Assembly (NCBI RefSeq): GCF_040712315.1
Contig: NC_134020.1
Location: 38,184,751-38,248,750 of the forward strand
Length of the DNA stretch: 64,000 nucleotides
From: Castanea sativa
Taxonomy: Eukaryota > Streptophyta > Magnoliopsida > Fagales > Fagaceae
Direction: 5' to 3'
Program-made: the position numbers and the translations under genes
The notes under the pieces: generated by a model
What the model was told of the DNA's origin: nothing
The model's input: only the letters and a program-made list of their open reading frames with translations
Databases searched by the model: none
Shown: positions 33,080 to 43,905 of the stretch, one piece after another
How positions within the stretch are numbered: position 1 is the stretch's first letter
How the letters are laid out: every line of letters starts with the position of its first letter

Positions 33080-33694
33080 ATGAGTCGCAATGCCTCAACA
33101 TCAAAGCGTACAATGTGAAACAAGTTTGGATCTACTTCAACAAATGAATCATCACCAGTTCCAGCAGATCAACAACTACAGACATACACAGACCACTATG
33201 GAGGGAAATGGGTTGGAAAGAAGAGAGATTTCGTTAATATGCAAATATACACATACGAGAGTCTTGGAAGCGTCGGGCACATCATGGTCGGCAAACCTAC
33301 AAAACTAAATACAGATACCACCACAATAGACTTCACCGTAGCAGAACCACCTTGGTCAACCCTATATGAGAAGAGGTGTGAGTTAGAGGTGTATTGTCGA
33401 TGACATGGGTTATGAGTTCCTAAGGCATGCTCAGCTGAGTTACCTAAAGATGAACCTGCCAACATACTTGCTCATCTTGAACAAGAGACCAATCAAATGC
33501 AAAGGTGACTAGACCGTTTTCACGCAATCCAAAAAGCTAAGAAGCATCTAAAGGGGAAGGCGCAAGAGCGAGCCATCAAGTCTATTAATGAAATTACTAC
33601 GTTAAATGATGAAAGAGATATTTCAGACTTCTCAAATTCAAGCAATGATGATTTTCAAAAATTTCTACCTACGAACATTGGACGTTGTTTTTAA
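33080..33694 (+). pseudogene. 205-codon unknown frame broken only by four TGA codons
   Basis: From the ATG at 33,080 the frame reads MSRNASTSKRTM, TGA, NKFGSTSTNESSPVPADQQL, ..., WVGKKRDFVN, ..., two TGA close together after VYCR, PKACSAELPKDEPANILAHL, a TGA after NQMQR, then HAIQKAKKHLKGKAQERAIK and on to TAA at 33,694. There is no frameshift. Composition is hydrophilic with a charged helical C-terminal half. A TATA-like site lies about 65 bp upstream. The trailing sequence resembles 1,716-1,775 and 38,217-38,277, suggesting the same mobile family. Family unknown. Confidence 0.5.
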
Positions 33695-34640
33695 TGTCTA
33701 CACATTCTGTGCAATACAGAATGTTGTTGTTAATGTCTGGCAAATCATAATTATGTACATTCAACTTTTGCAACTCTAAAGATTAACTATTCATTAGTTT
33801 TGGCTAAGTTTATATGAAATCAATTTCTCATTTTTTCCCTGCTGTTCTTTGTTGCTATAGTGGGTTCTTGTGCTTTCGTTGGACAATGTCCTCTGCTTTG
33901 TAATGTAGGAAAAACCTTAGGAAATGAAATGCCTCCAATTAGATATGTTGATGTTTCTAACATTCTGTCTGTGTAACTTGAATGTTACACACATAACACT
34001 CATCACCAAAATTAGATTTATTGCATATTACTTGTAGGGAAATTTAATAGATTCAATACATACAGACTCATCCAAACCACACAGACCAACCACATATATG
34101 ATTCAATAATACAAATAATTCATTTATATGAGTTGTTTGAGTCGCTTTATCATACACGTATTTGTGTATCTTAGTTCTGCTAGTGTACTACTTTATATAG
34201 ATACTGATACATATAGACTCATCCAAACCAAACTAACTACTCACTCACTAGAAATCCATATGGCTCACACAACACATTGTCACAACAATATTTGGTTTAC
34301 TTAGAAATAGGGTAAATGCCTAAAAGCCTGATCAGCTGATCCAATGTTTCATTCAAGTTATTGGTTTGTTGTAGCATTCCTCCAAATCTCCCTAATGTTG
34401 AAATTGTGATGATTGGAAGTCATTGATGTAAACCTTGGAAGCATAGTTTTCATCATGTAATTTTACATTGATGTTAAGAAAATGTAACTACATTTTGTAC
34501 CCGCAAAGACTCCCTGAAAAGTTTGTAAGGGAATATGGGGATAAAACTTGTGAGTGTTGTTACACTCACTGCTCGTAATAGGAGCATTTGACAAGTGAGG
34601 TTGGAGAAGGCTAACACAACTCAGCACTGTTCAGCCAAGT
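33695..34640. other. Gene-free spacer
   Basis: No supported gene. Contains AATGTCTACACATTCTGTGC (33,694) and its partial repeat, and a TCATCCAAACCA direct repeat near 34,067 and 34,215. Confidence 0.45.
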
Positions 34641-34642
34641 CA

Positions 34643-35205
34643 TGTTCGCAGTTCTGCATGTGCTGGTCAAAAGCTCGGCACTATTGAACCCTATTCAGTC
34701 ATATCATCCATGCTCACATGAATACATAGATATGCAACCTTTTGCAATGCACCGTTTTCAAGGATGTAGAGGATCCCTCAAAAGTGTAAGCAAAATTTTG
34801 GGGTGAGCTGTCCACCATTGCTACACTGATGTTCACGGTTCTGTATGTGATGCTTAACAGCTCGGCAGTGTTGAACCCTGACCACAAGTACCCATCCCTA
34901 CTCACGTGAATACACAGATGTGCAACCCTTTGCAATTCACCGTTTTTGAAGAGGTAGAGCATCCCTGATTTGGTTTTGCATCAACTACGTGATAGTGAGC
35001 TGTCCACCGTTGATACACTGATGTTCGCAGTGCTGCATGTGCTACTCAATAGCTTCGCACTGTTGAACCTTGTCCAGTCATATCACCTACATGCATGTCA
35101 ATACACAGATATGAATCCTTTTGCAATGCACCGTTTTCAAGGATGCAAAGCATCTCTGAAAATTTTATGATACATTTAACACAGCTCGACACTGTCTCAT
35201 CAAGT
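34643..35205. repeat. About 190-bp tandem repeats at the unit boundary
   Basis: TGTTCGCAG(T)TCTGCATGTGCTG followed by CTCGGCACTGTTGAACCC recurs at 34,643, 34,830 and 35,022, spaced 187 and 192 bp. Related units are at 32,772, 36,102, 36,452, 63,620 and 63,988. Each unit also carries GAATACACAGAT and TTTTGCAATGCACCGTTTTC. They lie at both ends of the duplicated units. Confidence 0.75.
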
Positions 35206-35374
35206 CATGTCAGATGAAGCACAGGAATGCTGAATAGTCTTCAACAAGACATACCAAATTGGTTAGACAAAAGTCTTAAAACCACATCCATCAGATATAA
35301 ACCATACCAGTGATCAAAGTGCCCAATTAAATATAAGCATAAACATCACTAGTTTAAAATTTAAACAGGTTATC

Positions 35375-35985
35375 CTAGTCCGAACTCTGATGGTCAAACA
35401 TGTGAAATATTGAGACACTAAGCACAACAGGCTTCCTCTCCTCGAAGAAATAGACATCTCTTTTCTTCCAAATTATTGTCTTTCAAAAATGCAACCCATC
35501 CCTTCCCGAATCTTATTGCTAAACATGTCATAATAAATTATGCGGCTGCGAGATACCCATGAAAGAAGGATTTTTAGGCTTGAACTTTTCGACTGCTTGG
35601 ATTGCTCTCTCTTCCTCTGGACATGCTAGAAAATTTTTTCTTAACATACTTTTCTCTAACTTCATGTTTTGTGTGCAAATCATTTGAGGGAGATATGTTT
35701 GTATTGTCTTCATCTAAGTCTATTATTTCTACCTGATGATCTTCCAATTTACAGTTCTTGCTGGGTGGATATTGAATCTCAGTGGCAGTCTTATTAAATA
35801 TAAGAACATGGAAGCTTCAATTTCCTTCATATCTGAAGACTAAAACAATAAACATAACAAATAGAATGGTATTCAACGAAATCTTGCCAACCGTTACAAA
35901 ACCAAATGTTGTTATCAGCTTTCTTCAATCCCACTTGCCAAATACCACCATAGGGAGCAATGAGTGTAGCTACGATGGATAGCTC
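35375..35985 (-). pseudogene. VRN1-like B3 pseudogene at the end of unit A
   Basis: The minus-strand frame begins inside a B3 domain (ELSIVATLIAPYGGIWQVGL, DNNIWFCNGWQDFVEYHSIC). It is frameshifted near YVYC, and the continuation has TGA where a Ser codon is expected in GN-SFHVLIF. An acidic linker and a second B3 start (EKFKPKNPSFMGISQPHN) follow. After another break comes GKGWVAFLKDNNLE near 35,470. It lacks a first exon: the 5' edge runs straight into the tandem-repeat sequence. Related to the B3 pseudogene at 25,788 and the unit B copy at 62,888. Confidence 0.65.
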
Positions 35986-36478
35986 AGCACTATTGAACCC
36001 TGACCACAAGTACCCATCCACACTCACATGAATACACAAAGCATCCCTAAAAATTTTATGCATCAATTTTGGGGGTGAGCTGTCCACCATTGCTACACTG
36101 ATGTTCGCAGTGCTGCATGTGCTGCTCAACAGCTTCGCACTGTTGAACCATGTCTGGTCATATCACATACACACACGTCAATACACAAATATGCATCTTT
36201 TGTAATGCACCATTTTCAAGGATGCAAGCATCCCTGAAAAGTTTATGATACATTTAACACAGCTCAGCACTGTCTAATCAATTCATGTCAAATGAAGAAT
36301 AGGAATACTGAATAGTCTTCACGTGAATAAATACGCAACCTCTTTTGTAGTACACAACACCACCCCGCTGGTGTAGCACAAGCTATAGCCATATCAAACA
36401 GCTATCTCAGCAAACTACATGCACCAACAAACGCCACTACATAGCCAAGTCATATTCACAGTTTTGCATGTGTTCCTT
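35986..36478. repeat. Boundary repeats before unit B
   Basis: Another TGTTCGCAG unit at 36,102 and a degenerate one at 36,452 lead into the start of unit B. The stretch is matched by 63,503-64,000. Confidence 0.7.
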
Positions 36479-36589
36479 AACATCTCGCCACTAAACAATA
36501 CACTGTCGAGTCATATAATCTTTAATCATGTGAATACTTACCCTTACATATAGTCACATCCACGTGAATACTTGCCCTTGAAAAACCCC

Positions 36590-36597
36590 TATATAAA
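36590..36597 (+). promoter_or_regulatory. TATA box of the small unknown gene, unit B
   Basis: TATATAAA, 63 bp before the ATG at 36,660, as in unit A. Confidence 0.5.
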
Positions 36598-36659
36598 GTC
36601 CCATTTGCATCAACCTTTGCAAACATCTACACATATCGATCTGAAGTCACATTTTCCAA

Positions 36660-37057
36660 TGTCAATTCGCAATTGGATGCTACCTCATTTTCCAGATAAC
36701 TATGGAAGGGAAAGAGATTCCGACGAGAGTGAATATTATGCCGAACTACGACGGGAGTGGGACTTTCGCGTGAACAAGTCCAACGCTCTGCAAGATGATC
36801 TCGTGCCACTCAGAGCACCTCTTGTCGACCGTAGCTCGCTCACACTGCCATGGTGAAACATGCACCAATATGAGCGTGCAGTGACTAAAATTAAAAATAA
36901 TAATAAATAAAAAAAATAGAACAATCTTATAATACTCCATAGGTCCAGATATCACATGCTACAACTAGTGGAGGAGCTGACCGCCACAACGAACAGGCAA
37001 CTCACTCCGGTGGAACGTAACAATGTCCTCAACTACAAGGACTACCTGTCAGAATGA
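36660..37057 (+). CDS. Small gene of unknown function, unit B (open copy)
   Basis: The ATG at 36,660 opens MSIRNWMLPHFPDNYG then ERDSDESEYYAELRREWDF, continuing to LTLPW and TGA at 36,854-36,856. The Trp after LRRE is intact, unlike unit A. A second piece (36,956-37,057), behind an AG acceptor, reads MLQLVEELTATTNRQLTPVE and ends DYLSE-TGA. Whether the two are spliced together is unproven; I see only a weak donor (CCATG-GTGAAA). A further exon-like repeat ends at about 37,278. Acidic and hydrophilic, with no known domain. Possibly part of a mobile element. Confidence 0.4.
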
Positions 37058-37410
37058 ATGCCTATGTGGTGTGTGTCTTATGTCTACGGATTAAGTTAAT
37101 AATGTTAGTAGCGTTAGTGTTCGATATGCAATGCATGCATATTGGTGGCATTGTGTAAGAATATTTAAGTTTTCTGTGTTATGCCGCAGGTGCAGGTGCA
37201 GCCGCCGTAGCCAACAAGCAACTCACTCTGGCAGAACATAACAATATCCTCAACTACGAAGATTACCTGTCTGAATGAATGCCTATGTGGTGTGTGTGTT
37301 ATGTCTAGGGTTAAGTTAATAATGTTAGTAGCATTAGTGTTCAATATGCAATGCATGCATATTGGTGGCATCGTGTAAGTTATTGTAAGTTTTCTATGTT
37401 ATGTCGTAGG
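36998..37410. repeat. Tandem repeat with terminal exon, unit B
   Basis: Unit B counterpart of 500-911. Units begin at about 36,998 and 37,219, the spacer lengthened by a GTGCAG duplication at 37,189-37,200. Confidence 0.7.
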
Positions 37411-37586
37411 TGCTTATTGAAAAACATCATGTGTGGGAATAATCTAGATTACGAATAACGTGCATGCTCCTCACAATCAATAATAAGGTTTACATAGAAC
37501 AAATGCAACAACAGTGACACACATACATATAAAACATAGTTAAGCAAAATAGTTCTCCAACAAAGTTTAATTACACCACGACACGA

Positions 37587-38060
37587 CTACTCTTCATCTG
37601 ACATCTCCACATCTGACTAATAAATGGGATCAGCAAGAAGTGATTGCATAAATTGTTTGTGCTCGTACCAACCTCCCTCCATTGACTCTTGAATCTTGAC
37701 TTGGGTCTGATATCGATTAAGAAGTATCTTCATTCAATTATTTTCTTCTCTTATGCGGTTCAATGCTTTACAAAGTTCGCTGATCGTGTCTCTGGGCATC
37801 AGCGATGCTAGTCGCCAAGGCATTGGCAACTTAAAACCAACCAACTCATCATAAAACATTTATTGTTCATAAAATAACCAAGCCCACTTCTATCTCATGG
37901 TATTGTGAACGTAAGTACTATTTTGCTAATTTGGATTGATTGGATAGCTGAACTCATCTTCCAATACCTAGCAACAACCCATAGTTGTAAACACATCATG
38001 AGGCCTATAAAGTTGTGGGTTGCCAAAACCAAACATTGACGTTGAATACAATAACATCAA
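37587..38060 (-). pseudogene. Unknown coiled-coil-like frame, unit B, two other stops
   Basis: Counterpart of 1,085-1,558. The two unit A stops are sense here (Trp after KWA; Ser before LMPRDTISEL). But a TAG lies before VLEDE and a TAA after LFYEQ. The lesions are therefore unit-specific and arose after duplication. It ends in the same stop (37,587-37,589). Confidence 0.5.
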
Positions 38061-38600
38061 ATGATCAAGTTAATAGTGTGCATCAACTGTTGGTAAATAA
38101 TGTAATGCTGCATAAGATGGTACACGACAAAGACATTCATAAATTTGTGTACTATTACATGCCAAAAATGAAATACTAACACTAACATTTGACCATAAAC
38201 ATTAGACGTTGTTGTTAATGTTTACACGTTGTGTGCAATACAAAATGTTGTTGTTAATGTCTGACCAATGATGATAATGTAAACGCCCCTATATGATTAT
38301 GACCAATGAGGATTATGTGCAATACAAAATGTTCTATTATGACCAACGTTTACTACAACAAACAACCAAAATCACACCAATGTACTTACTTCACACTCAT
38401 TCAACCAAAAAAATAAAAATTCAATACAATATGAAATGAAAACACCATTGCCATAAAATTCTGGTGTGAGTTTTTTACCTGAGCTGATACAAATTTCAGT
38501 TGAGTCCGAAAGCAGCTATAGATCTGTGGAGCAGAATGGCATTCAGTTTAGACGGAAAGCAAGACATTCTGAAAGGGAGGAGATGTGCAAGTATTATACG
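38061..38600. other. Gene-free spacer, unit B
   Basis: Collinear with 1,559-2,100. Lacks about 20 bp near 38,335. Confidence 0.45.
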
Positions 38601-38604
38601 AGAA

Positions 38605-38905
38605 TAACTCAATTTTACAGAGTTGAAGTATGCTTTATAACTCGACATTAAAGTACTCGAGTTACATTCAAAGACATGAACCTATACGCCTGACACCAAG
38701 ACAGTCTGAAAATAGTTTTAACAAGAGCATAACTCGATATCTGTATAGTTGATTACATAACTCCATTTTAGTATAATCGAGTTATTCAAGGATTAAAAAA
38801 AGAAAATGCCATGCTAGCTGTCCAGCGTGGCACAATCCTGAATCTAACTCGACTATTAAATGATCGAGTTCTTCACAAAACTTGATTTAGCCATCATTGA
38901 GTTAC
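38605..38905. repeat. AACTCGATT-type motif cluster, unit B
   Basis: Counterpart of 2,121-2,412, with some motifs altered (for example ATAACTCCATT facing AATCGAGTTAT near 38,758-38,785). Confidence 0.6.
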
Positions 38906-39011
38906 AAAAGAGGGGAATTTCCCTAATTAGTTTGGGAAAGTGGGCAAAACTGGGCTTTTTTTCTGCGAAATGGGTATTTGCCCATTTTCGCCTAGGTAAA
39001 AATGGTCAAAT

Positions 39012-39360
39012 ACCACTTTTTTTGAAAATATTTTGCAATTTACCACTGTTTGCGAAGTATTTAGCAATCTATAACTTTTTTGAAACTCGATTTTGTGAAA
39101 ATCGAGTTTTCCATGGTACTTGAGTTTATGAAACTCAAACAGCATGAAAAAATTTTGAAATTTTTTGATGTAACTCGAGTTCATGGAACTCGACTCCAAT
39201 TACTTCAAAAACTTTTTTTTAAAAAAATTCATTATACTCTAGTTTATGGAACTCGAGTACCATGAAAAACTTGATTTTCACAAAATCAAGTTTCAAAAAA
39301 CTAATAAATTGCTAAATATTTTGCAAACAATGGTAGATTTATACATATTTTCTCTAACGG
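39012..39360. mobile_element. Foldback element, unit B
   Basis: Counterpart of 2,530-2,890, with arms still pairing (ACCACTGTTTGCGAAGTATT on the left; AATATTTTGCAAACAATGGT on the right). About 10-15 bp shorter. Confidence 0.7.
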
Positions 39361-39541
39361 TGGGATATGGGCATTTTCGACCATATGCACTAGTAACAGT
39401 CTTATGCCTGTTTTATTATCAGCTTTTGGCTAACTTGTAGATAGACTAGTTCTCTCAACTGCTTTTGTAGAATGTCAGATCACACCATCCCCCAAGAAAA
39501 CCTCGAATACAATGTCATGAAGTTGGAAAGAACAAAATTTA

Positions 39542-39776
39542 GGGTCTGTTTGGATATAGCTGAAAACTGAAAATACTGTAGCAAAATAATTTTTAAATGT
39601 GTAAATAGTACTGCAGGACCCATTTTTAATAAAAAGTTGCTGAAAAGTGCTTGCATAGTATATGAACAGTGCGCGCACAGTACGTGAACAGTGTGCGCAC
39701 TGTGAACTGTCCCTGAAACGCGCAGCAGAGGAAAAAAAAAAAAGCTAGACGCATTCAGCGTAATCCAAACCAAGCC
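39542..39776. mobile_element. Tourist-like MITE found only in unit B
   Basis: 235 bp. Ends GGGTCTGTTTGGATA and, read inverted, GGCTTGGTTTGGATT. The left TTA duplication is intact (39,539-39,541); the right is TCA (39,777-39,779). Unit A shows the empty TTA site at about 3,060-3,062. Same family as 9,540-9,804, in opposite orientation. Confidence 0.8.
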
Positions 39777-39779
39777 TCA

Positions 39780-40458
39780 ATGATAGTTCTTCCATTGGTT
39801 TTCCTTTGGTCACCATATAGGTTGTCTATGTGCTCTTGTCATGGTGTATGCGATTAACCAATTAAGACTTGAGCATAATTTTACTAATTAATAAACTTGG
39901 CCTTAAAATTGGAATTTTGACACAACCGAGGCATAAATTCCCGAACAGAATGCAATCGAAATTGCATAGAAACATAACAGAGAGCGAAAAAGTTGTCATA
40001 CACGAACTGGTAAGAAATATCTACAGTTTACCTTTTAGTTTCAATATTTGGTCAATCATCACTTAACTCAATGTTCCAAATGAGTGTCAACTTTTACTGC
40101 GAAACAATGTATCATAAAACATTAAAAACTGAAATATCCTATTATCTACTTGCATCTTGTTTCTAACATATGAGGGCAAGGCATGGTACAGCCCAATGTA
40201 GACCAATTGCAATTTTTCTCATCCAAAACCACATTAGTAAACTTTAAGTCTAGTATTCTCAAAAAAAAAAAAAAAAACCTTTAAGTCATATTCATGACTG
40301 ACGTGTTTTTTGTGGCTATTTTATTTCCGTCCTCCTCCGTATTGATTTTTTTTTTTTTTTTTGTAAGTTGCCAAGTCAATGAATTCATTGAACTTTGGAT
40401 GATCTTCATTTTTAAGTTCCTGCAAATTTATGTCCTCCATTTTGACATTTTTTCCTAA
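39780..40458. other. Gene-free spacer, unit B
   Basis: Collinear with 3,063-3,740. Contains A and T homopolymers. A 65-codon frame at 39,869-40,066 is kept in unit A (3,162-3,359) but has no recognisable domain. Confidence 0.45.
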
Positions 40459-40466
40459 CTCATAGC

Positions 40467-41025
40467 CACTGGCGAAGCTAGAGGGGGGCGAGGGGGGGCA
40501 CCTACCCCCCCAGACTCCTTTTTTTTTTTTTGTATTAGTAGTCACATGGAGGGGAAAAAAAAAAAAAAAGACTTCTACTTGTTGAAACTTGAAAGTGACC
40601 AAACCATCTATTTCACTATTTTTTTATTTTTATTTTATATCATTATTTACATAATTTTTACTATTTATGATACTTTTCACAGCATTTTATTTTTGAATGA
40701 TACTAGAGATATTACAAATTTTACTACTTATGTCTTACAAATTGGCATGTTATCAATCACAAAAAATAATTTCAAACATTTATTCATTATATTTTTTAAG
40801 TAACACTAATCATAATTTTACTCCAACAGTTTGTAAATTTTTTAGTAGCTATGAATTAATTGTTTTTGTTTATTTATTTTAATAATATGAAATATATTCA
40901 TATTTGCTTACAATCGTTTATTTATCTTGTTATTATTGTTGATTAATGTTTTTTAGATAAATTTCACTTTTAATATCGTCTTTTAATTTTGCCCCCTCTA
41001 GACTAAAATCTTAGCTCCGCCATTG
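40467..41025. mobile_element. hAT-like MITE found only in unit B
   Basis: 559 bp, with a perfect 8-bp duplication CTCATAGC (40,459-40,466 and 41,026-41,033). Ends CACTGGCGAAGC and, read inverted, CAATGGCGGAGC, with G-rich subterminal runs. The interior is AT-rich, without a transposase. The unit A site (about 3,738-3,752) is empty. The perfect duplication points to a recent insertion. Confidence 0.85.
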
Positions 41026-41567
41026 CTCATAGCACAATTGAGATGGGCAATAAATCGCATCTAGAGCAATAGTAAAGCCTATAGTTAGTGTTCACATTTC
41101 GAACACAAAGTGGACAAAATCGGGAGTCAAATTAAAGGAGTTTAAGAGAAGAATGGGTAAGGTGAAAAATGTGCTTTTAACGTACAACTTTCACTCTACG
41201 TTAGAAAGATCCATAACTTCTAATCTATGAATCTAGAAACTACATGGTACGCATAGATTGGGCACACCCTTGCCTTCTTCACCACAAATGTCGCAAGTAA
41301 ACATGATTGACTTACCAATGGGAGGGCGTGGGATTCAGCTCCAAGTTGTACAATAGTTGGGTTGTCTACAAATCGGATTGGTTCGGGTTTGAACCGCTCC
41401 TGCCAACCTAATCTGGTGGAGTATTCCTCAACTCACCACCAACCGAAGAGATTGATTAGATTGGGCCTTTAACATGTGCCGGTTAGTTTGGTTGGCGTCA
41501 TAGATGCAGAAATCTTTTGAAATCTAGTGAAATGTCAACAGAAATTGGCGAAAATTTTATTCGTGCC

Positions 41568-41823
41568 ATTAACCAATAAAGCATCGTTGATCTTCAATAA
41601 AGAGAGAATTTATGACAAAAAATGTTATGGGTTCCAGGAACCAATATTAGATCCTAGCTATAGTTGTAAAAAATGCAAATGGTATAAGTTCTACCATCAT
41701 AAATCATGTGCGGAATTACCCATTGGGTTTCACCAGCCCTTGCACTCATTACATCCTCTTATTTTCTTTGATGAATCAATAGGTTGTTGTGAGAAAGAAA
41801 ACAACAAATGCAAACTCAGCTAG
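41568..41823 (+). pseudogene. DC1-domain fragment, plus-strand arm, unit B
   Basis: An open frame (to a TAG at 41,823) reads NKASLIFNKERIYDKKCYG, then CKKCKWYKFYHHKSC and IGFHQPLHSLHPL, ending NKCKLS. The His/Cys ladder of one DC1 module is present, but the first zinc Cys of the CYGC pair is Phe (CYGF). No promoter or further modules. Inverted partner at 41,866-42,110. Confidence 0.65.
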
Positions 41824-42213
41824 ATCCAACAATATTTCCACTAGAAATGGTTGAGATCTCGCAATGATATTCTTTGCAGAGTTCACATTTGCTATTTTCT
41901 TTGTCACAATAACCCATTGATTCGTTAAAGAGAATAAGAGGATGTATTGGGTGCAAGGGATGGTGAAACCCAAAGGGTAGTTTCGCACATGATTTATGAT
42001 CATAGAATTTATACTCTCTGCATTTTATACAACCATAGGTAGGATCCAATATTGGTTCCTGGCACCCATAACATTTTTTGCCATAAATTCTCTCTTACTG
42101 AAGATCAACAATGCTTTGGATAGTAAAAATGTTGAAGCTCCATCTTCTATTGCATGCACAGTCACACCTACATCCAATTTGTTTAAAAAGAAGAAAAAAA
42201 GACTTAATAGCAT
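41816..42213 (-). pseudogene. DC1-domain fragment, minus-strand arm, unit B
   Basis: The module part (DPTYGCIKCREYKFYDHKSC, FGFHHPLHPIHPL, NSKCELCKEYHCE) is open from 42,049 to 41,816. It is out of frame with its upstream part because one base is lost near 42,095 (unit A reads through). The lesion differs from that in unit A. Confidence 0.65.
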
Positions 42214-42284
42214 AGAGGAAAAGAAACAAAGAAGGAGGCTAGATAAATACTTTTTAAGTATGATAGAATTTTCTATTGCTTAAT

Positions 42285-43354
42285 TTCAATGTGAAAGACT
42301 GATTTTGATGTTTGATTTTGCTTACAAGATTGAGTTGAAGTGTTTGTGACCATGAGATTTTAACAAAAATCGGAGGCTTTTAGTTTCACAAGGTTACGGA
42401 GGACTATACACTATGCAGAGAATTTGGGCATGGTTGGTGTTTTGTGGGTGTGACGACAAAGGGTGTTTGATTTTGGGTCTAATAAGTGTAAGGGTTGGAT
42501 TTTGAATGAAAAATAAGAGTGATTTTTTAAAATTGGGGGGTTTTGCAATGTAAAAAATGGAAGGCAGTGTTAAAGTTGAAATTATTGAGATATAGGAGTT
42601 TTTCTAATTGATTTTTCTTTTCTTTTTCATAATTTGTGATTTTTTTTTTTAATAAAAGTGAATGTTTGTTAATCTTTTTTTAAGAGTTTTATAGCTTACT
42701 AGTACTACAAGACGTTCTTTATGAAGAGAATTTAGGTTCAAATTCTCCCTATCCCAAATGTAATAAATAGGGGGGGAGGGGGTGAATGTGGTTTGGAAAC
42801 GTTTGCGAAGGAATGTAATAAATTATCTTAATATTAATGTGACAAAATGAATATTTGATAGAAATTAGGTTTAAGTTAAGACTTTGGGTAACTTTTATAG
42901 AAGTTATATTTGCTCAATACTTTTTTTTTCCATAATAATTGTTTATAAACCCATTGTTGGAGTAACTTTATTTCCTACAACTATCAGCTTATCAAATATT
43001 ATGGTGGTCTACTATTCTAGGTGATCTACTAATCTATAAAGAGCCCTCATAGAGTTTTTTTTTTTTTTTTTTGTATTCTTAAAGATAGTAAATAACTAAT
43101 CTTATAGATTCAACCGAAAAAAGGCAACTGATTATTTTGAATTTTTTTAATTAATCTATAATAGATAAGTTGAAGAAATCAAGTGACATATCTTTTATCA
43201 AAACTACATTAAATGTAACATTAATCACATCATTTAGCAGTAATATATCTCATACAAATATAGTGTTAATTCATGTGCAATAAAATGTAACTATATTTAA
43301 CATCTATACAACAAAATTTAAGAAAGCAAAGCAACTTATTGTTTATAAATAGAC
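42285..43354. other. Gene-free spacer, unit B
   Basis: Collinear with 5,000-6,060. Holds the decayed SINE-like head at 42,692-42,757. Confidence 0.45.
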
Positions 43355-43905
43355 CCTATACGAGTTTATTGGATGGTCTACTTTCATATTCTAGTCACAA
43401 GCTTCTACTCCTAGTTCATATGCGCCGAGCGCATGAGATACGGTCTCCTACTCTTATGTCCTACATGTCCTACATGATTGGGGCATGGCACAAACTCCAA
43501 TTTGTAAATCTTTTTCAGTCAACTCCTACCAGGGAAGAAAACATGCCTAAATGCCCCATCCTTGGTCTCAATCCAGTGTGCATATTTTTCATTACTTTAT
43601 TTGTTTTAAAAAAAATAAGCTGTGCAAAAGTAGAATTGTATCTAGAAAGCTTTTAAATGATTGATTGTACCTAACCAAATAAACCTAAGCCAAATGAGAA
43701 CTCAGAATTCTTGAAGCTGTCTTAAAGCACAAAATACACCTTATCAACAACCAGGGGTTTTTTACTATCTTAGCAATTTCCCAGTATCAATGATAATCAA
43801 TCATAACTTTTCATAAGAAGAAAAATTGAAAATCACGACAAACAATTATCGCTATGAAAATAATTTTACATCAACAAAATTCCTTTTAAGGATCTTCTCA
43901 TTTAA
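43355..43905. repeat. 549-bp direct repeat, copy 1, unit B
   Basis: Counterpart of 6,061-6,608, lacking about 10 bp (GGAAAAATTT) near 43,415 and with a small CCTACATGT duplication near 43,460. Confidence 0.8.

Larger units (their letters stand above)
1..36478. repeat. Segmental duplication, unit A
   Basis: First copy of a large direct repeat. Sequence from base 1 onward reappears in the same order and orientation from about 36,479. Matching landmarks are the small gene ATG (183 and 36,660), the DC1 inverted pair (4,300 and 41,570), the Rab exon 1 ATG (13,163 and 50,467), the solo LTR (17,848 and 54,949) and copia pol (23,002 and 60,143). Differences between units vary by region, from about 1% in Rab exon 1 to several percent elsewhere, with many small indels. 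Collinearity with unit B is lost at about 24,591 and returns at about 35,089. The repeat extends left of base 1. Confidence 0.93.
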
